Shown here one piece after another: positions 34,278 through 44,234 of a stretch of DNA of 64,000 nucleotides (the stretch's first letter is position 1; each line of letters opens with the position of its first letter). The stretch comes from Bacillota bacterium. GTDB taxonomy: Bacteria > Bacillota > Sulfobacillia > JACIYH01. A program made the translations under genes and the position numbers. The notes beneath the pieces were generated by a model. That model was not told the origin of the DNA and ran no database searches. It saw nothing but the letters and a program-made list of their open reading frames with translations. The stretch spans positions 320,575 through 384,574 of the forward strand of contig JBFLXJ010000023.1 in assembly GCA_040757085.1 (NCBI GenBank), written 5' to 3'.

Positions 34278-35546
34278 GTGCGGGTGGGTATGCTTGGGTT
34301 GGGCACGGTGGGCCAGGCGGTGGTCCGGCTCCTCCACGAGGAAAGGGACCGCCTGCGCACGTCCGGCACCCCCCTGGAGCCGGTGCGGGCGCTGGTGCGG
34401 GATCCTTCTCGTCCCCGCCCCGTGCCCCCGGGACTGGAGTTGACCACCGACCCCGCCCGGGTCCTGGAGGATCCCGGGATCGACCTGGTGGTGGAACTCA
34501 TGGGAGGGGTGGAACCAGCCACCTCTTACATGTTGCGGGCCCTGAGGGCGGGGAAGCCGGTGGTCACTGCCAACAAGGAGGCCATAGCCCACCGGGGGAG
34601 AGAGCTGCTGGAGGCAGCGGCGGCAAGCCGGCTGCCGCTGAGGTTTGAGGCCAGCGTGGCCGGTGCCGTTCCCGTCATCCGCGCCCTCAAAGAATCCCTG
34701 GCCGGGGATCGCGTGGTTGAGGTGGCCGGCATCGTGAACGGTACTTCCAACTACGTGCTGGGGCTCATGGAGGAAGGTCTGGAACTGGAAGCAGCTGTGA
34801 GGATGGCAAGGGAGCGTGGCTACGCCGAGGCCGATCCCACCCGCGACCTGGACGGGTCGGACGCGGCCTGCAAGCTCGCTATCCTGGCTTCCATCGCCTT
34901 TTCGGCCCGGGTGCTTCCCGAGCAGGTGGGCACGCGGGGTATCCAGATGGTCAGCCGGGACGACCTGCGCTGGGGACGGGAAATGGGCTACCGTCTCAAA
35001 TTGCTGGCTTTGGCCCGGCACACGCCGGCGGGGATAGAGGCCCACGTACGACCCACTTTCCTGCCCGCATCCCATCCCCTGGCCGGGATCGCGGGGGTCA
35101 CCAATGCCCTCCTGGTGCGGGGGGAAAGGTGCGGCGAGCTGGTATTCCAGGGTCCGGGGGCGGGAGGTGACGCTACCGCCACGGCCGTGGTGAGCGACAT
35201 GCTGGAGATCGCTCGCCGGGCTGCGGCCGGGGTGAGGGACGGTTTCTACTGTACCTGCCGGGAGCAAGCTGCGGTCGTCCCCGCCCACCGGTGTGTGACG
35301 TCGGCGTACGTGCACCTCGAGGTGGTGGACCGGCCGGGCGTGCTGGCCCAGGTGGCCGGCTGCCTCGCCTCCCACGACGTGAGCATCGCCGAGGTCCTGC
35401 AGAAGGCGCGGGGAGAGGGCCCGGTGCCCGTCGTCTTCATCACGCATCCCTCTCCGCTGGGGGCTCTTGAGGAAGCGGTGAGGGAGATCGGGCGCCTGCC
35501 CGTCGTGTCGCGCGTGGCCAGCGTCATGGCGGTGCTGGGCAAATGA
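34278..35546 (+). CDS. hom: Homoserine dehydrogenase with C-terminal ACT domain
   Basis: A 422-residue enzyme reducing aspartate semialdehyde to homoserine. N-terminal NAD(P) motif GMLGLGTVGQAV, then LMGGVEPA, TANKEAIAHRG and the catalytic region SVAGAVPVIRALKESLAGD and NGTSNYVL. A C-terminal ACT domain (VVDRPGVLAQVAG) suggests threonine feedback. GTG 34278 follows GGGGAGGGGAG. It heads a hom-thrC-thrB-lysC-lysE run covering synthesis of threonine and perhaps its export. The asd gene is not present. Confidence 0.94.
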   Translation: MRVGMLGLGTVGQAVVRLLHEERDRLRTSGTPLEPVRALVRDPSRPRPVPPGLELTTDPARVLEDPGIDLVVELMGGVEPATSYMLRALRAGKPVVTANKEAIAHRGRELLEAAAASRLPLRFEASVAGAVPVIRALKESLAGDRVVEVAGIVNGTSNYVLGLMEEGLELEAAVRMARERGYAEADPTRDLDGSDAACKLAILASIAFSARVLPEQVGTRGIQMVSRDDLRWGREMGYRLKLLALARHTPAGIEAHVRPTFLPASHPLAGIAGVTNALLVRGERCGELVFQGPGAGGDATATAVVSDMLEIARRAAAGVRDGFYCTCREQAAVVPAHRCVTSAYVHLEVVDRPGVLAQVAGCLASHDVSIAEVLQKARGEGPVPVVFITHPSPLGALEEAVREIGRLPVVSRVASVMAVLGK

Positions 35547-35588
35547 CGAGGTCGTCCGGATTACGGTGCAGCGCTGGCTGATCGAGAA

Positions 35589-36689
35589 GTGGTGGGCATT
35601 GTGACCAGGTCGTGGGGATTGATCAGACGCTATCGTGAGTTCCTACCCGTGGGGCCTTCCACCCCCATCATCACTCTGGGGGAAGGGGATACTCCTCTCA
35701 TCCCGTCGCGGGATCTGGGCCCCTGCTGGGGCATCGAGCTGTACTTCAAGTACGAGGGGGCCAACCCCACCGGGTCGTTCAAGGACCGGGGTATGACGGT
35801 GGCCGTGAGCCTGGCGGCCGAGAAGGGCGCGCGGGCGGTAATCTGCGCCTCCACCGGGAACACGGCGGCTTCGGCAGCCGCCTACGCCGCCCGCGCCGGC
35901 CTGGTCTGCCTGGTGGTGCTTCCCCGGGGAGCGGTGGCCCGGGGGAAGCTGGCCCAGGCCCGCGCCCACGGGGCTCGCGTCCTCGAGATCGAGGGCGATT
36001 TCGACGCTGCCCTGGCCGCGGTGCGGGAGCTGGCCACCACCCTTCCCATCACCCTGGTGAACTCGGTGAATCCCCACCGGATCGAGGGCCAGAAGACCGG
36101 GGCGTTTGAGATCTGCGATGCCCTGGGGGACAGCCCCGCCTACCTGGCCATCCCGGTGGGGAACGCCGGCAACATCACCGCCTACTGGAGGGGATTCCGC
36201 CAGTACCGGGAGGCAGGGCGATGCACCACCCTGCCCCGGATGCTGGGGTTCCAGGCAGCAGGTGCCGCCCCTCTTGTGGAAGGCCGTCCCATCCCCCATC
36301 CGCGCACGGTGGCCACCGCCATCCGCATCGGGAATCCCGCCAGCTGGCAGGGGGCGGTCACCGCGCTCACCGAGTCCGGCGGGCGGGTGGAGAAGGTCGA
36401 GGACGAGGAGATCATGGCGGCCTACCGGATGCTGGCCTCTCGGGAGGGCATCTTTGCGGAGCCGGCCTCCTGCGCGGCAGTGGCGGGGGTGGCTAAACTG
36501 GCTGCCCGGGGATTCTTCTCCCCGGGCGACCGGGTGGTGTGCGTCCTCACCGGCCACGGGCTCAAGGATCCCGACGCCGCCATGGCCCAGGATTCCCAGA
36601 CCCCGGCATCCGCGGGCGGGAGGGCCGGAGCTCTGGAAGATGCTATCCGGGCCGCCCTGGCGGAAGCACGCGCGGGACGGGGGGATTGA
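35589..36689 (+). CDS. thrC: Threonine synthase
   Basis: A 366-residue PLP enzyme converting O-phosphohomoserine to threonine. The PLP Lys lies in PTGSFKDRGM (near residue 62); the phosphate loop is GNAGNI and the N-terminal TLGEGDTPLI is typical. Starts GTG 35589 or GTG 35601 are both possible and neither has a strong ribosome site. The Gln/Pro/Arg-rich tail after residue 330 is probably disordered. Confidence 0.93.
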   Translation: MVGIVTRSWGLIRRYREFLPVGPSTPIITLGEGDTPLIPSRDLGPCWGIELYFKYEGANPTGSFKDRGMTVAVSLAAEKGARAVICASTGNTAASAAAYAARAGLVCLVVLPRGAVARGKLAQARAHGARVLEIEGDFDAALAAVRELATTLPITLVNSVNPHRIEGQKTGAFEICDALGDSPAYLAIPVGNAGNITAYWRGFRQYREAGRCTTLPRMLGFQAAGAAPLVEGRPIPHPRTVATAIRIGNPASWQGAVTALTESGGRVEKVEDEEIMAAYRMLASREGIFAEPASCAAVAGVAKLAARGFFSPGDRVVCVLTGHGLKDPDAAMAQDSQTPASAGGRAGALEDAIRAALAEARAGRGD

Positions 36690-36694
36690 CGGGA

Positions 36695-37603
36695 GTGGCT
36701 GTCACAGTGCGGGTTTCCGTGCCGGCCAGCGTGGCCAACCTGGGCCCCGGGTTCGACGCCCTGGGCCTGGCCCTCGACGTATTCAACGTCCTGGAGGTTG
36801 AGCCGGGGGGCGACGGCGTGCGGGTCGAGGTCATCGGGGAGGGAAGGAACCTGGCCCCGGCCGACAACCTGGTCTTGCGGGCCATGGAGTACGCCTTTTC
36901 CGCCGCGGGCTCGACCCTTCCTGCCATGCGGCTGCGCCTGATCAACCGCATCCCGGTGGGGTGCGGGATGGGTTCCTCGGCAGCGGCCATAGTGGCCGGT
37001 CTGGTGGCAGCCAGCGCCGTGCTGGATGACCCCTGGTCGCCCGAACAGTTGCTGGACATGGCCGCGGACCTGGAGGGCCACCCGGACAACGTTGCCCCCG
37101 CCATGTGGGGAGGTCTGGTAGTGAGTTGCCGGACGGGAGAGGCCACCCGCTGGGTGCGCCTGGAGGCGCCCTCGGAACTGCAGGCCGTGCTGGTGATCCC
37201 GGAGCTGGATCTGCCCACCCGACAGGCGCGTCAGGTGCTGCCTGAGTCCGTCCCGTTTGCCGACGCCGTGTTCAACGTGGGCCGGGCGGCCCTGCTCGTG
37301 GCTGCCCTTTCCAGCCGGCGGTACGACCTGCTGCGCGAGGCCATGCGGGACCGATTGCACCAGCCGTACCGCTCGCGTTTGATCCCCGGGATGGAGGAGG
37401 GGCTGCAGGCGGCCGAGCGGGCGGGAGCCCTGGGTGCGGCCCTGAGCGGAGCAGGCCCCACCCTGGTGGCGTTTGCCGTGGGCGATTGTCGTCCCGTGGC
37501 GGAGGCCGTACAGATGGCGCTGGGCCGGCACGGGGTGCCCAGCAGATGGATCGTGGCCCGCCCCACCGACTGGGGTGCCCTGGCCACCGTCCACCGCCGA
37601 TGA
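36695..37603 (+). CDS. thrB: Homoserine kinase (GHMP family)
   Basis: A 302-residue GHMP kinase. It has PASVANLGPGFDALGLAL at the N-terminus, the ATP-binding loop PVGCGMGSSAAA near residue 90, GHPDNVAPA, and the C-terminal GAALSGAGPTL loop. It phosphorylates homoserine for ThrC. Several starts crowd here: TTG 36686 overlaps the thrC stop, GTG 36695 and GTG 36707 follow; I chose GTG 36695. Confidence 0.94.
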   Translation: MAVTVRVSVPASVANLGPGFDALGLALDVFNVLEVEPGGDGVRVEVIGEGRNLAPADNLVLRAMEYAFSAAGSTLPAMRLRLINRIPVGCGMGSSAAAIVAGLVAASAVLDDPWSPEQLLDMAADLEGHPDNVAPAMWGGLVVSCRTGEATRWVRLEAPSELQAVLVIPELDLPTRQARQVLPESVPFADAVFNVGRAALLVAALSSRRYDLLREAMRDRLHQPYRSRLIPGMEEGLQAAERAGALGAALSGAGPTLVAFAVGDCRPVAEAVQMALGRHGVPSRWIVARPTDWGALATVHRR

Positions 37604-37628
37604 CGCCGGGGACAGGGGGGATTTGGGA

Positions 37629-38846
37629 TTGGCGCTGGTGGTGCACAAGTACGGAGGTACATCGGTAGCAGACATTTCTCGCATCCGTCACGTGGCGTCG
37701 CGCCTGATCCGGGCCAGGGAACAGGGCCACGATGTGGTGGCAGTGGTTTCCGCCATGGGTGACGCCACTGACGAACTCCTCGAGATGGCGCGACAACTGA
37801 CCGAGCGTCCTACCCGGCGGGAACTAGACATGTTGCTTGCCACGGGGGAGCAGGTGTCCAGCGCGCTCGTGGCCCTGGCGGTGAACTCCCTGGGATACCC
37901 GGCAGTGGCACTGACGGGTGCCCAGGGAGGCATCATCACCGACGGCGGCTTCACCCGGGCCCGCATCCTGCGGGTGGATCCCAGCCGCATCCGGGAAGAA
38001 CTGGCCCGGGGCAAGATCGTGGTGGTGGCCGGGTTCCAGGGCATCGGCCCTGGCAACGACATCACCACCCTGGGCCGGGGAGGTTCCGATGCCACCGCGG
38101 TGGCGCTGGCGGCCGCCCTGGGCGCTCCGGTTTGCGACATCTGCACCGACGTGGACGGGATCTACACCGCCGACCCCCGGGTGGTCCGCAACGCCCGCAA
38201 GCTGGCGGTCATCTCCTACGAGGAGATGATGGAGCTGGCCTACGTGGGGGCCCGGGTGCTGCAGGCCCGGGCGGTAGAGATAGCAAGCCAGCACCGGGTG
38301 GTGATTCACCTGCGGTCGAGCTTCTCGGATGAGGACGGTACCCTGGTCAAGGAGGTCCCCGCAATGGAAAACGCCAAGCCGGTGGTGGGGGTGGTACACG
38401 ACCCCGACGTGGCCCGCGTGACGGTGCTGTCTGTCCCGGACCGCCCGGGCGTGGCTCACCGTATCTTCAGCGCCCTGGCCGAGGCGGGCATCAACGTGGA
38501 CATGATCGTACAGAGCACCCGGCACGAGGAATACACCGATGTGCTGTTCACCGTGAGCCGGGCGGACCTGCCCCAGGCCATGGAGATCGTGCAGGGGGTA
38601 GCACGGGAACTGGGAGCCACGGGGTGCGTCTACGACGCCGGCGTGGGAAAGGTGTCGATAGTGGGTGCGGGCATGGCCACCCACCCCGGAGTGGCGGCCC
38701 GCATGTTCGGGGCACTGGCCCGCAACGGGATCAACATCCAGGTGATATCTACTTCCGAGATCAGGATCTCCTGCCTGATCGACGCCGCCGACCTGGAACG
38801 GGCGGTCACGGCCCTCCACGACGAATTCGAACTCGGCCTCCCGTAG
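37629..38846 (+). CDS. lysC: Aspartate kinase with tandem ACT domains
   Basis: A 405-residue aspartokinase, first enzyme of the aspartate family pathway. It has HKYGGTSVAD at the start, GRGGSDATAVALAAAL, TDVDGIYTADPR in the kinase domain, and two C-terminal ACT domains (VLSVPDRPGVAHRIF and GAGMATHPGVAARMF, with ISTSEIRIS) for lysine/threonine feedback. TTG 37629 has AGGGGGG ten bases upstream; TTG 37623 is two codons earlier. It lies 25 bases after thrB. Confidence 0.94.
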   Translation: MALVVHKYGGTSVADISRIRHVASRLIRAREQGHDVVAVVSAMGDATDELLEMARQLTERPTRRELDMLLATGEQVSSALVALAVNSLGYPAVALTGAQGGIITDGGFTRARILRVDPSRIREELARGKIVVVAGFQGIGPGNDITTLGRGGSDATAVALAAALGAPVCDICTDVDGIYTADPRVVRNARKLAVISYEEMMELAYVGARVLQARAVEIASQHRVVIHLRSSFSDEDGTLVKEVPAMENAKPVVGVVHDPDVARVTVLSVPDRPGVAHRIFSALAEAGINVDMIVQSTRHEEYTDVLFTVSRADLPQAMEIVQGVARELGATGCVYDAGVGKVSIVGAGMATHPGVAARMFGALARNGINIQVISTSEIRISCLIDAADLERAVTALHDEFELGLP

Positions 38847-38906
38847 CCGTTTCCCGGGACCGGCGACTGCGGCGCCCGCCTGCGGCGTTCGTCCCGGGGT
38901 CGGGGG

Positions 38907-39620
38907 GTGGACAGTTTGGGCTTCTTCGCCATCATGGTGAGTTCGTTCCTGGTGGGGTTGTCGGGGGCTCTCATGCCCGGGCCGCTCACCACCCTTACCA
39001 TCGAGCGGGCCAGCCGCCTGGGCGCGGGGGCGGGGATGGCGGTGGCCGTGGGGCATAGCCTGCTGGAATTGGTGACGGTGATAGCCCTGGCCCTGGGACT
39101 GGGCAGCGTGCTGGGGCAGCCTTCCGTGGCCGGCGCGGTGGGGTTGGTAGGCGGTCTGGTGCTGGCCTGGATGGGGTGGACCACCATCAGGAGCGCCCCC
39201 GCCGTCGCGTCCGCGCCCGCCCGGGACCCCACAACAGGCGCTGCGTTGTCGCCGGTCCGGCCCGCTGCGCCCGCGCCTTCGGGCGGGGGGCCGGGGAAGG
39301 TGCTTCTTCCGCTGCGGGCCCTGCTGGGAGGGATAGTGGTGAGCCTGGCTAACCCCTACTGGTCCCTGTGGTGGGCCACTATCGGCACCACGTACCTGGG
39401 ACTCTGGGGCGGGACCAGACTTACCAACCTGGCTGCCTTTTACCTGGGCCACGTATCCTCGGATATCCTGTGGTTGGGCTTACTGTCGGTAGGGGTGGCG
39501 CGGGGCGTCCGCTACCTGTCCGGCAAGGTATACCGGGGGATCCTGGTGGGACTGGGAGCCTTCCTGATCGCCCTGGCCGCTTTCTGCCTGTGCTCAGCCC
39601 TCAAGCTGTTGATGCGGTGA
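38907..39620 (+). CDS. LysE/RhtB-family amino acid exporter
   Basis: A 237-residue protein with about six transmembrane helices. The N-terminal family signature LSGALMPGPLTTLTI is clear, and NPYWSLWWATIG marks the second half. A Pro/Ala/Ser-rich loop (about 93-130) separates the halves. LysE-type exporters release lysine, arginine, threonine or homoserine. Location at the end of the threonine operon suggests overflow export of threonine, homoserine or lysine. Convergent with the large flavoprotein gene, only 17 bases away. Confidence 0.85.
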   Translation: MDSLGFFAIMVSSFLVGLSGALMPGPLTTLTIERASRLGAGAGMAVAVGHSLLELVTVIALALGLGSVLGQPSVAGAVGLVGGLVLAWMGWTTIRSAPAVASAPARDPTTGAALSPVRPAAPAPSGGGPGKVLLPLRALLGGIVVSLANPYWSLWWATIGTTYLGLWGGTRLTNLAAFYLGHVSSDILWLGLLSVGVARGVRYLSGKVYRGILVGLGAFLIALAAFCLCSALKLLMR

Positions 39621-39637
39621 ACTGCGCGGCTCACCGG

Positions 39638-42600
39638 TCAAGTGAGACGCAGGGCGGCAGGAGCGGGATGGGTCTGGGCCGGCGTATCGGTAAAGAGGTC
39701 GGTGAGCATGGCCGCCAGCTGGTCCTTGCGGTAGCCGGGCAGGGTGATGGCCGCAGCGGGGCACTCGGCGGCACAGGTTCCGCATCCGCGGCACTGGACG
39801 GGATTGATCTGGGCCACGTTGCGCTCGTTGATGAACGGCACCCGGTAGGGGCATACGCGCACGCAGGTCAGGCAGGCGGCGCACTTTTCCTCGCTGACGG
39901 TCGCCACGATACCGCCGGCCTGCAGTTCCTCCTTCGCCAGCAGGCAGGCGGCCCGCGCTGCCGCCCCCTGGGCCTGGAATATGGTTTCGGAAACGGACTT
40001 GGGGGCGTGACCCGAGCCACAGCAGTAGATGCCGTGGGAGGGGAGGTCCATGGGGCTCATCTTGGGGTGCAGTTCCAGGAAGAAGCCGTGTTCGTCCAGG
40101 GGGACCTTGAGCAGGGAAGCCAGTTGGGCGACGCCGTCGGCGGGTACGGCGGCGGTGGAGAGGATGACCAGGTCGGGATTGACCAGGATCCTGCGGCCAC
40201 TCTGCACGTCGGTGGCTGTCAGCATCAGTTGGCCGGAGGACGTTACTCCCAGCCGGGGTGGCTCTTCCGCCCGGTAACGCAGGAATGCCACTCCCCGGCG
40301 GCGGGCCTCCCGGTAGTACGCTTCGCGGATGCCGTACGTGCGCATGTCGCGGTACAGCACCAGCACCTGGACGTCGGGGTTGAGTTCTTTGACGCGCAGG
40401 GCGTTCTTCACCGCCTGAGAGCAGCAGGTGCGGCTGCAGTATTGCCGCCCGGTGGTGCGGGAGCCCACGCAACTGATAAAAGCCACCATGCTTACGCCGG
40501 TCACTTGCTCGGGCCGGAAGGTCAGCGTTTCCTCGAACTCCAGACGGGTGAGGATCCGGGGATCCTCGCCGTACAGGTACTCGGTGGGCCCGTATTCCTG
40601 CGCCCCGGTGGCCAGGATGAGGGCCCCGTGCTCCAGTTGCCTGATCCGGCCGTCCCGCAGGCGGATCGCGGTGCGGTAGTGACCGGCGTGGCCGGAGAAC
40701 TCCACCACCTGGCTACCCGTGAACACCTCTATCAGAGGATTTTCCATTACGCGGCGGCGCAGGTCGCCGAGCAGGGGCGCCACCGGTCCCGTTTCCAGGG
40801 TCGAGTGCAGCCGCCTGAGCATGCCACCCAGTTCGTCCTGCCGCTCCACCAGGTAGGTGGAGAATCCCTGCTCGGCCAGGGATAGGGCGGCCTGCATTCC
40901 CGCCAGGCCTCCTCCGATCACCAGGGCCCGCGGGACCACCGGCACGGTGAATAGAGTGAGGGGCTCAGCCCGGGCCACCTTGGCCACCGCCATGCGCACC
41001 AGGTCCTGGGCCTTGGCCGTGGCCGCTGCGGGGTTATCCCGGTGAACCCAGGAACATTGCTCGCGGATGTTGGCCATCTCGAACAGGAAGGGATTTAGCC
41101 CTGCCTCCCGCAGCGTTTCCTGGAAGAGGGAGCGGTGCGTGCGGATGGTGCAGGACGCCACCACCACCCGGGTCAACCCCTTCTCGGCGATGAGTTCCCG
41201 GATGCGGGCCAGGTGCGATTGGGAGCACGCGTACAGGACAGCCTCGGCGTGCACCACGCCCGGCAGGAATGCGGCGGTGCGGGCCACCTCCTCCACATCG
41301 ACCACCGAAGCGATGTTGGTGCCGCAGTGACACACGAAGACCCCCACCCGGGGCGGTTGCCCCTCCACCGGGAGGGGAGGCGGGTACTCTTTCTTTTTGA
41401 CCATCTTGCCGCGGGCATCCCGGAGCAGCGCGCCGGCTGCAGCGCCTGCGGCGCTGGCCATCATCACCGACTCGGGGATGTCGCGGGGAGCGGTGAAACC
41501 ACCCACGGCAAACACTCCCTCCCTGCTGGTCTTCACGGGAGCCAGGGGATCGGTGGCGGCAAAGCCGTACTCATCGAGGGCGATGCCGGCGGCCCGGGCC
41601 AGTGCCTCCGCCCCGGTGGGGGGCGCGGCGGCGGTGGCCAGCACCACCAGGTCGAATTCCTCCTGGTGGATTCTGCCCTCCAGCCAGTACCTGATCACCA
41701 GGTTGCCGGTGGCAGGATCCTCTTTCACGGTGGATATCATGGTGGGCAGGTAGCGCACGCCCCTCTGCTCCGCCGCCAGCACGTACTTCTCGAAACCCTT
41801 CCCCACTGCCCGCAGGTCCCCGTAAAACACCGTAATTTCCGTTTGGGGATGGTGGTCCCTGATCATGAGGGCCTGCTTGGTGGCGTACATGCAGCACACC
41901 GACGAGCAGTAGGGGGCGTGACCATCGTCCCGCGAGCCGGCGCACTGGATGAAGGCCACCCGCCGCGGCACCTTCCCGTCGGAGGGCCGCTCCAGGTGGC
42001 CGCCCGTGGGACCGGTGGCGGAGAGCAAGCGCTCCAGCTCCTGGCCGGTCACCACGTTGCGGTAGACGCCGTGGCCGTACGCGGGCACGGTGGCGGCATC
42101 GATGAGGTCGAATCCGGGTGCCAGCACCACCGCCCCAACTTCCAGTTCCAGGGTGGCGGGGGCGTCGTCGTGACGGATGGCATTCTTCTGGCACGCCGAT
42201 TCGCACTGCAGGCATTCCGAGCAGATCCCGCAGTCCAGGCAGCGGGATGCCTCCCTGCGCGCCTCTTCTTCGCTGTACGGGAGGACCACTTCCGCGAATC
42301 CCCTCACCCGGGCGGCAGGTTCCAGCTTGCGCGGGCGCACGCGGCGTTGCCTCGCCACGGTGGAGGTGTCAAGTTCCAGGGGCGGGATCTGTTCTGGAAG
42401 GGGAGGGGCACTCCGCCCGGCCCGCAGGTCCATCCCCTGCAGGAAGCGGTGGATGGACTCGGCTGCCTCCCTGCCGGCGGCCATGGCCCCAATCACGGTG
42501 GCGGGACCGGTAACGGCGTCACCCCCTGCGAACACGCCGGGGAGGTTGGTGGCGAGGGTGAGGGGGTCCACCACCAGGGTCCCCAGGGGGGTGCGGGTGA

Positions 42601-44158
42601 GGCCGGAGTCGGCCAGGAACACCTGGTCCGGTGCCTGGCTGACGGCGATGATCACCGTCTGGCAGGGAACCTCGAATTCCGACCCGGGGATGGCTACCGG
42701 CCGGCGCCTCCCGCGGGCATCCGTGCTTTCCAGGCGGTTGCGGATGAGCCGCAGGCCGGTTGCTCCCTCCTCCCCGCCGCGGTGGCCATCTTCGGGGGCG
42801 CGGGTCCGGCCGTCGCCCAGGACGGCCACCGGACTGGCCAGGAACACGAAGCGTACCCCTTCCTCGCGGGCTTCCTCCACCTCTTCGGGAAGGGCGGTCA
42901 TCTCCTCCGGGGAACGACGGTAGTAGACGGTGACCTCCTCGGCCCCCAGGCGCAGGGCGGTACGGGCGGCGTCGATGGCCGTGTTGCCGCCGCCGATGAC
43001 CGCTACCTGCTTCCCCACCCGCAGGGGCTGGCCCAGGTTGGCCAGGCGCAGGAAGGTGACGCCGTGGTACACCCCGGCCAGGTTTTCCCCCGGCAGGCCG
43101 ATGAACTGGGGCTCGTGGGCCCCGATGCCCAGGAACACGGCCCGGAATCCCATGTCGAAGAGTTTCAGGAGGGGCAGGTCGGGCCCTACCGCTACCCCGG
43201 AGTGGAATTCCACCCCCATGCGGCGGATGAGGTCGATTTCGGCATCCAGCAGGTCCTTGGGGAGCCGGTAAGGAGGAATCCCCACCCGGAGCATGCCGCC
43301 CAGGACGGGCAGCGCCTCGTACACCGTGACCTGGTAGCCCCGGCGGGCCAGGTGGTACGCACACGCCATCCCCGCCGGGCCCGATCCCACCACCGCCACC
43401 TTCTCCGGGCGCGGGGGCTCCATGTCCTCCCGGATGATGCGCTCGAGGTCTTCCACCTGACGCAAGACGTACTCGCCCACGAAGCGCTTGAGGCGGGACT
43501 TAGCTACGGGTTCATCCACGCTGCCGCGCTGGCACACCGTCTCGCAGGGGTGGTGGCACACCGTCCCGCAGATGATGGGGAAGGGCACGGCCCGACGGAT
43601 CAGCCGCCACGCCTCCAGGTACTTGCCCTGGCGCACCAGGGCCACGTAGCCGTGGGGGTTGACCCCCGAGGGGCAGGCCTGCTGGCAGGGAGATTTGCCG
43701 CGCTTGTCGATCAAGAATTTGTTAGGCACCGCCTGGGGGAAGGGCCGGTGGATGGCTTTCCGGCGGCTCAGCCCCAGGTTGAACTCGTCGGGAACCTCCA
43801 CCGGGCAGACCGCCGCGCAGTCGCCGCAGCCGGTGCACTCCTTCTCATCCACATAGCGGGGGTGTCGGCGCAGGAGCGCCCGGAAGTGACCGGGTTTTCC
43901 CTCCAGGGCTTCCAGGGTGGTGAGGGTGTGGATCTGGATGTTGGGATGGCTCTGACACTCTGTCATGCGGGGGCCCAGCAGGCACATGGCGCAGTCATTG
44001 GTGGGGAAGGTCTTGTCCAGCTGGGCCATGCGACCGCCCAGGCTGGCTCCCGACGTGACCAGGTGAACAAAATAGCCGCCCTCGGCCAGATCCAGGGCGG
44101 CCTGCATGCCGGCGATCCCGCCGCCGGCCACCAGCACGGAGCCCACCGGTTCCGTCAT
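39638..44158 (-). CDS. Giant HdrA-GltD-like-HdrA fusion flavoprotein with several Fe-S clusters
   Basis: A 1506-residue protein, about twice usual HdrA size. Order: HdrA-type FAD motif GGGIAGMQAALDLAEGG (12-28) and a ferredoxin-like CTGCGDCAAVCP (108-119); an inserted GltD/NfnB-like module (about 156-640) with PSGVNPHGY, VVGSGPAGMACAYHLARRG (256 on), GGGNTAIDAARTALRLGAEE; then CLDCGICSECLQCESACQKN, the HdrA hallmark YCSSVCCMYATKQA and VCHCGTNIASVV; then a second HdrA-like unit with GGGLAGMQAALSLAEQG, CSRTCCSQAVKNA and two terminal ferredoxin motifs CAACLTCVRVCP and CRGCGTCAAECP. Three FAD sites and one NAD(P)H site suggest a flavin-based electron-bifurcating or -confurcating hub. No hdrBC, mvh or fdh gene is adjacent. 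ATG 44158 has GGGGGAG six bases upstream; ATG 44164 lacks spacing. Confidence 0.88.
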   Translation of the reverse strand: MTEPVGSVLVAGGGIAGMQAALDLAEGGYFVHLVTSGASLGGRMAQLDKTFPTNDCAMCLLGPRMTECQSHPNIQIHTLTTLEALEGKPGHFRALLRRHPRYVDEKECTGCGDCAAVCPVEVPDEFNLGLSRRKAIHRPFPQAVPNKFLIDKRGKSPCQQACPSGVNPHGYVALVRQGKYLEAWRLIRRAVPFPIICGTVCHHPCETVCQRGSVDEPVAKSRLKRFVGEYVLRQVEDLERIIREDMEPPRPEKVAVVGSGPAGMACAYHLARRGYQVTVYEALPVLGGMLRVGIPPYRLPKDLLDAEIDLIRRMGVEFHSGVAVGPDLPLLKLFDMGFRAVFLGIGAHEPQFIGLPGENLAGVYHGVTFLRLANLGQPLRVGKQVAVIGGGNTAIDAARTALRLGAEEVTVYYRRSPEEMTALPEEVEEAREEGVRFVFLASPVAVLGDGRTRAPEDGHRGGEEGATGLRLIRNRLESTDARGRRRPVAIPGSEFEVPCQTVIIAVSQAPDQVFLADSGLTRTPLGTLVVDPLTLATNLPGVFAGGDAVTGPATVIGAMAAGREAAESIHRFLQGMDLRAGRSAPPLPEQIPPLELDTSTVARQRRVRPRKLEPAARVRGFAEVVLPYSEEEARREASRCLDCGICSECLQCESACQKNAIRHDDAPATLELEVGAVVLAPGFDLIDAATVPAYGHGVYRNVVTGQELERLLSATGPTGGHLERPSDGKVPRRVAFIQCAGSRDDGHAPYCSSVCCMYATKQALMIRDHHPQTEITVFYGDLRAVGKGFEKYVLAAEQRGVRYLPTMISTVKEDPATGNLVIRYWLEGRIHQEEFDLVVLATAAAPPTGAEALARAAGIALDEYGFAATDPLAPVKTSREGVFAVGGFTAPRDIPESVMMASAAGAAAGALLRDARGKMVKKKEYPPPLPVEGQPPRVGVFVCHCGTNIASVVDVEEVARTAAFLPGVVHAEAVLYACSQSHLARIRELIAEKGLTRVVVASCTIRTHRSLFQETLREAGLNPFLFEMANIREQCSWVHRDNPAAATAKAQDLVRMAVAKVARAEPLTLFTVPVVPRALVIGGGLAGMQAALSLAEQGFSTYLVERQDELGGMLRRLHSTLETGPVAPLLGDLRRRVMENPLIEVFTGSQVVEFSGHAGHYRTAIRLRDGRIRQLEHGALILATGAQEYGPTEYLYGEDPRILTRLEFEETLTFRPEQVTGVSMVAFISCVGSRTTGRQYCSRTCCSQAVKNALRVKELNPDVQVLVLYRDMRTYGIREAYYREARRRGVAFLRYRAEEPPRLGVTSSGQLMLTATDVQSGRRILVNPDLVILSTAAVPADGVAQLASLLKVPLDEHGFFLELHPKMSPMDLPSHGIYCCGSGHAPKSVSETIFQAQGAAARAACLLAKEELQAGGIVATVSEEKCAACLTCVRVCPYRVPFINERNVAQINPVQCRGCGTCAAECPAAAITLPGYRKDQLAAMLTDLFTDTPAQTHPAPAALRLT

Positions 44159-44204
44159 GAACATCTCCCCCTGGAATGTGTGCTGTTACTCATACACCAC
44201 TGCC

Positions 44205-44234
44205 ATTATATCGGCAATCCCAAATATTACGCAA
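44205..44234 (-). promoter_or_regulatory. Putative promoter of the Hdr fusion gene
   Basis: On the minus strand, TTGCGT (44234-44229) and TATAAT (44210-44205) are 18 bases apart, about 45 bases before the start codon, within an unusually AT-rich stretch (44200-44245). Confidence 0.55.
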
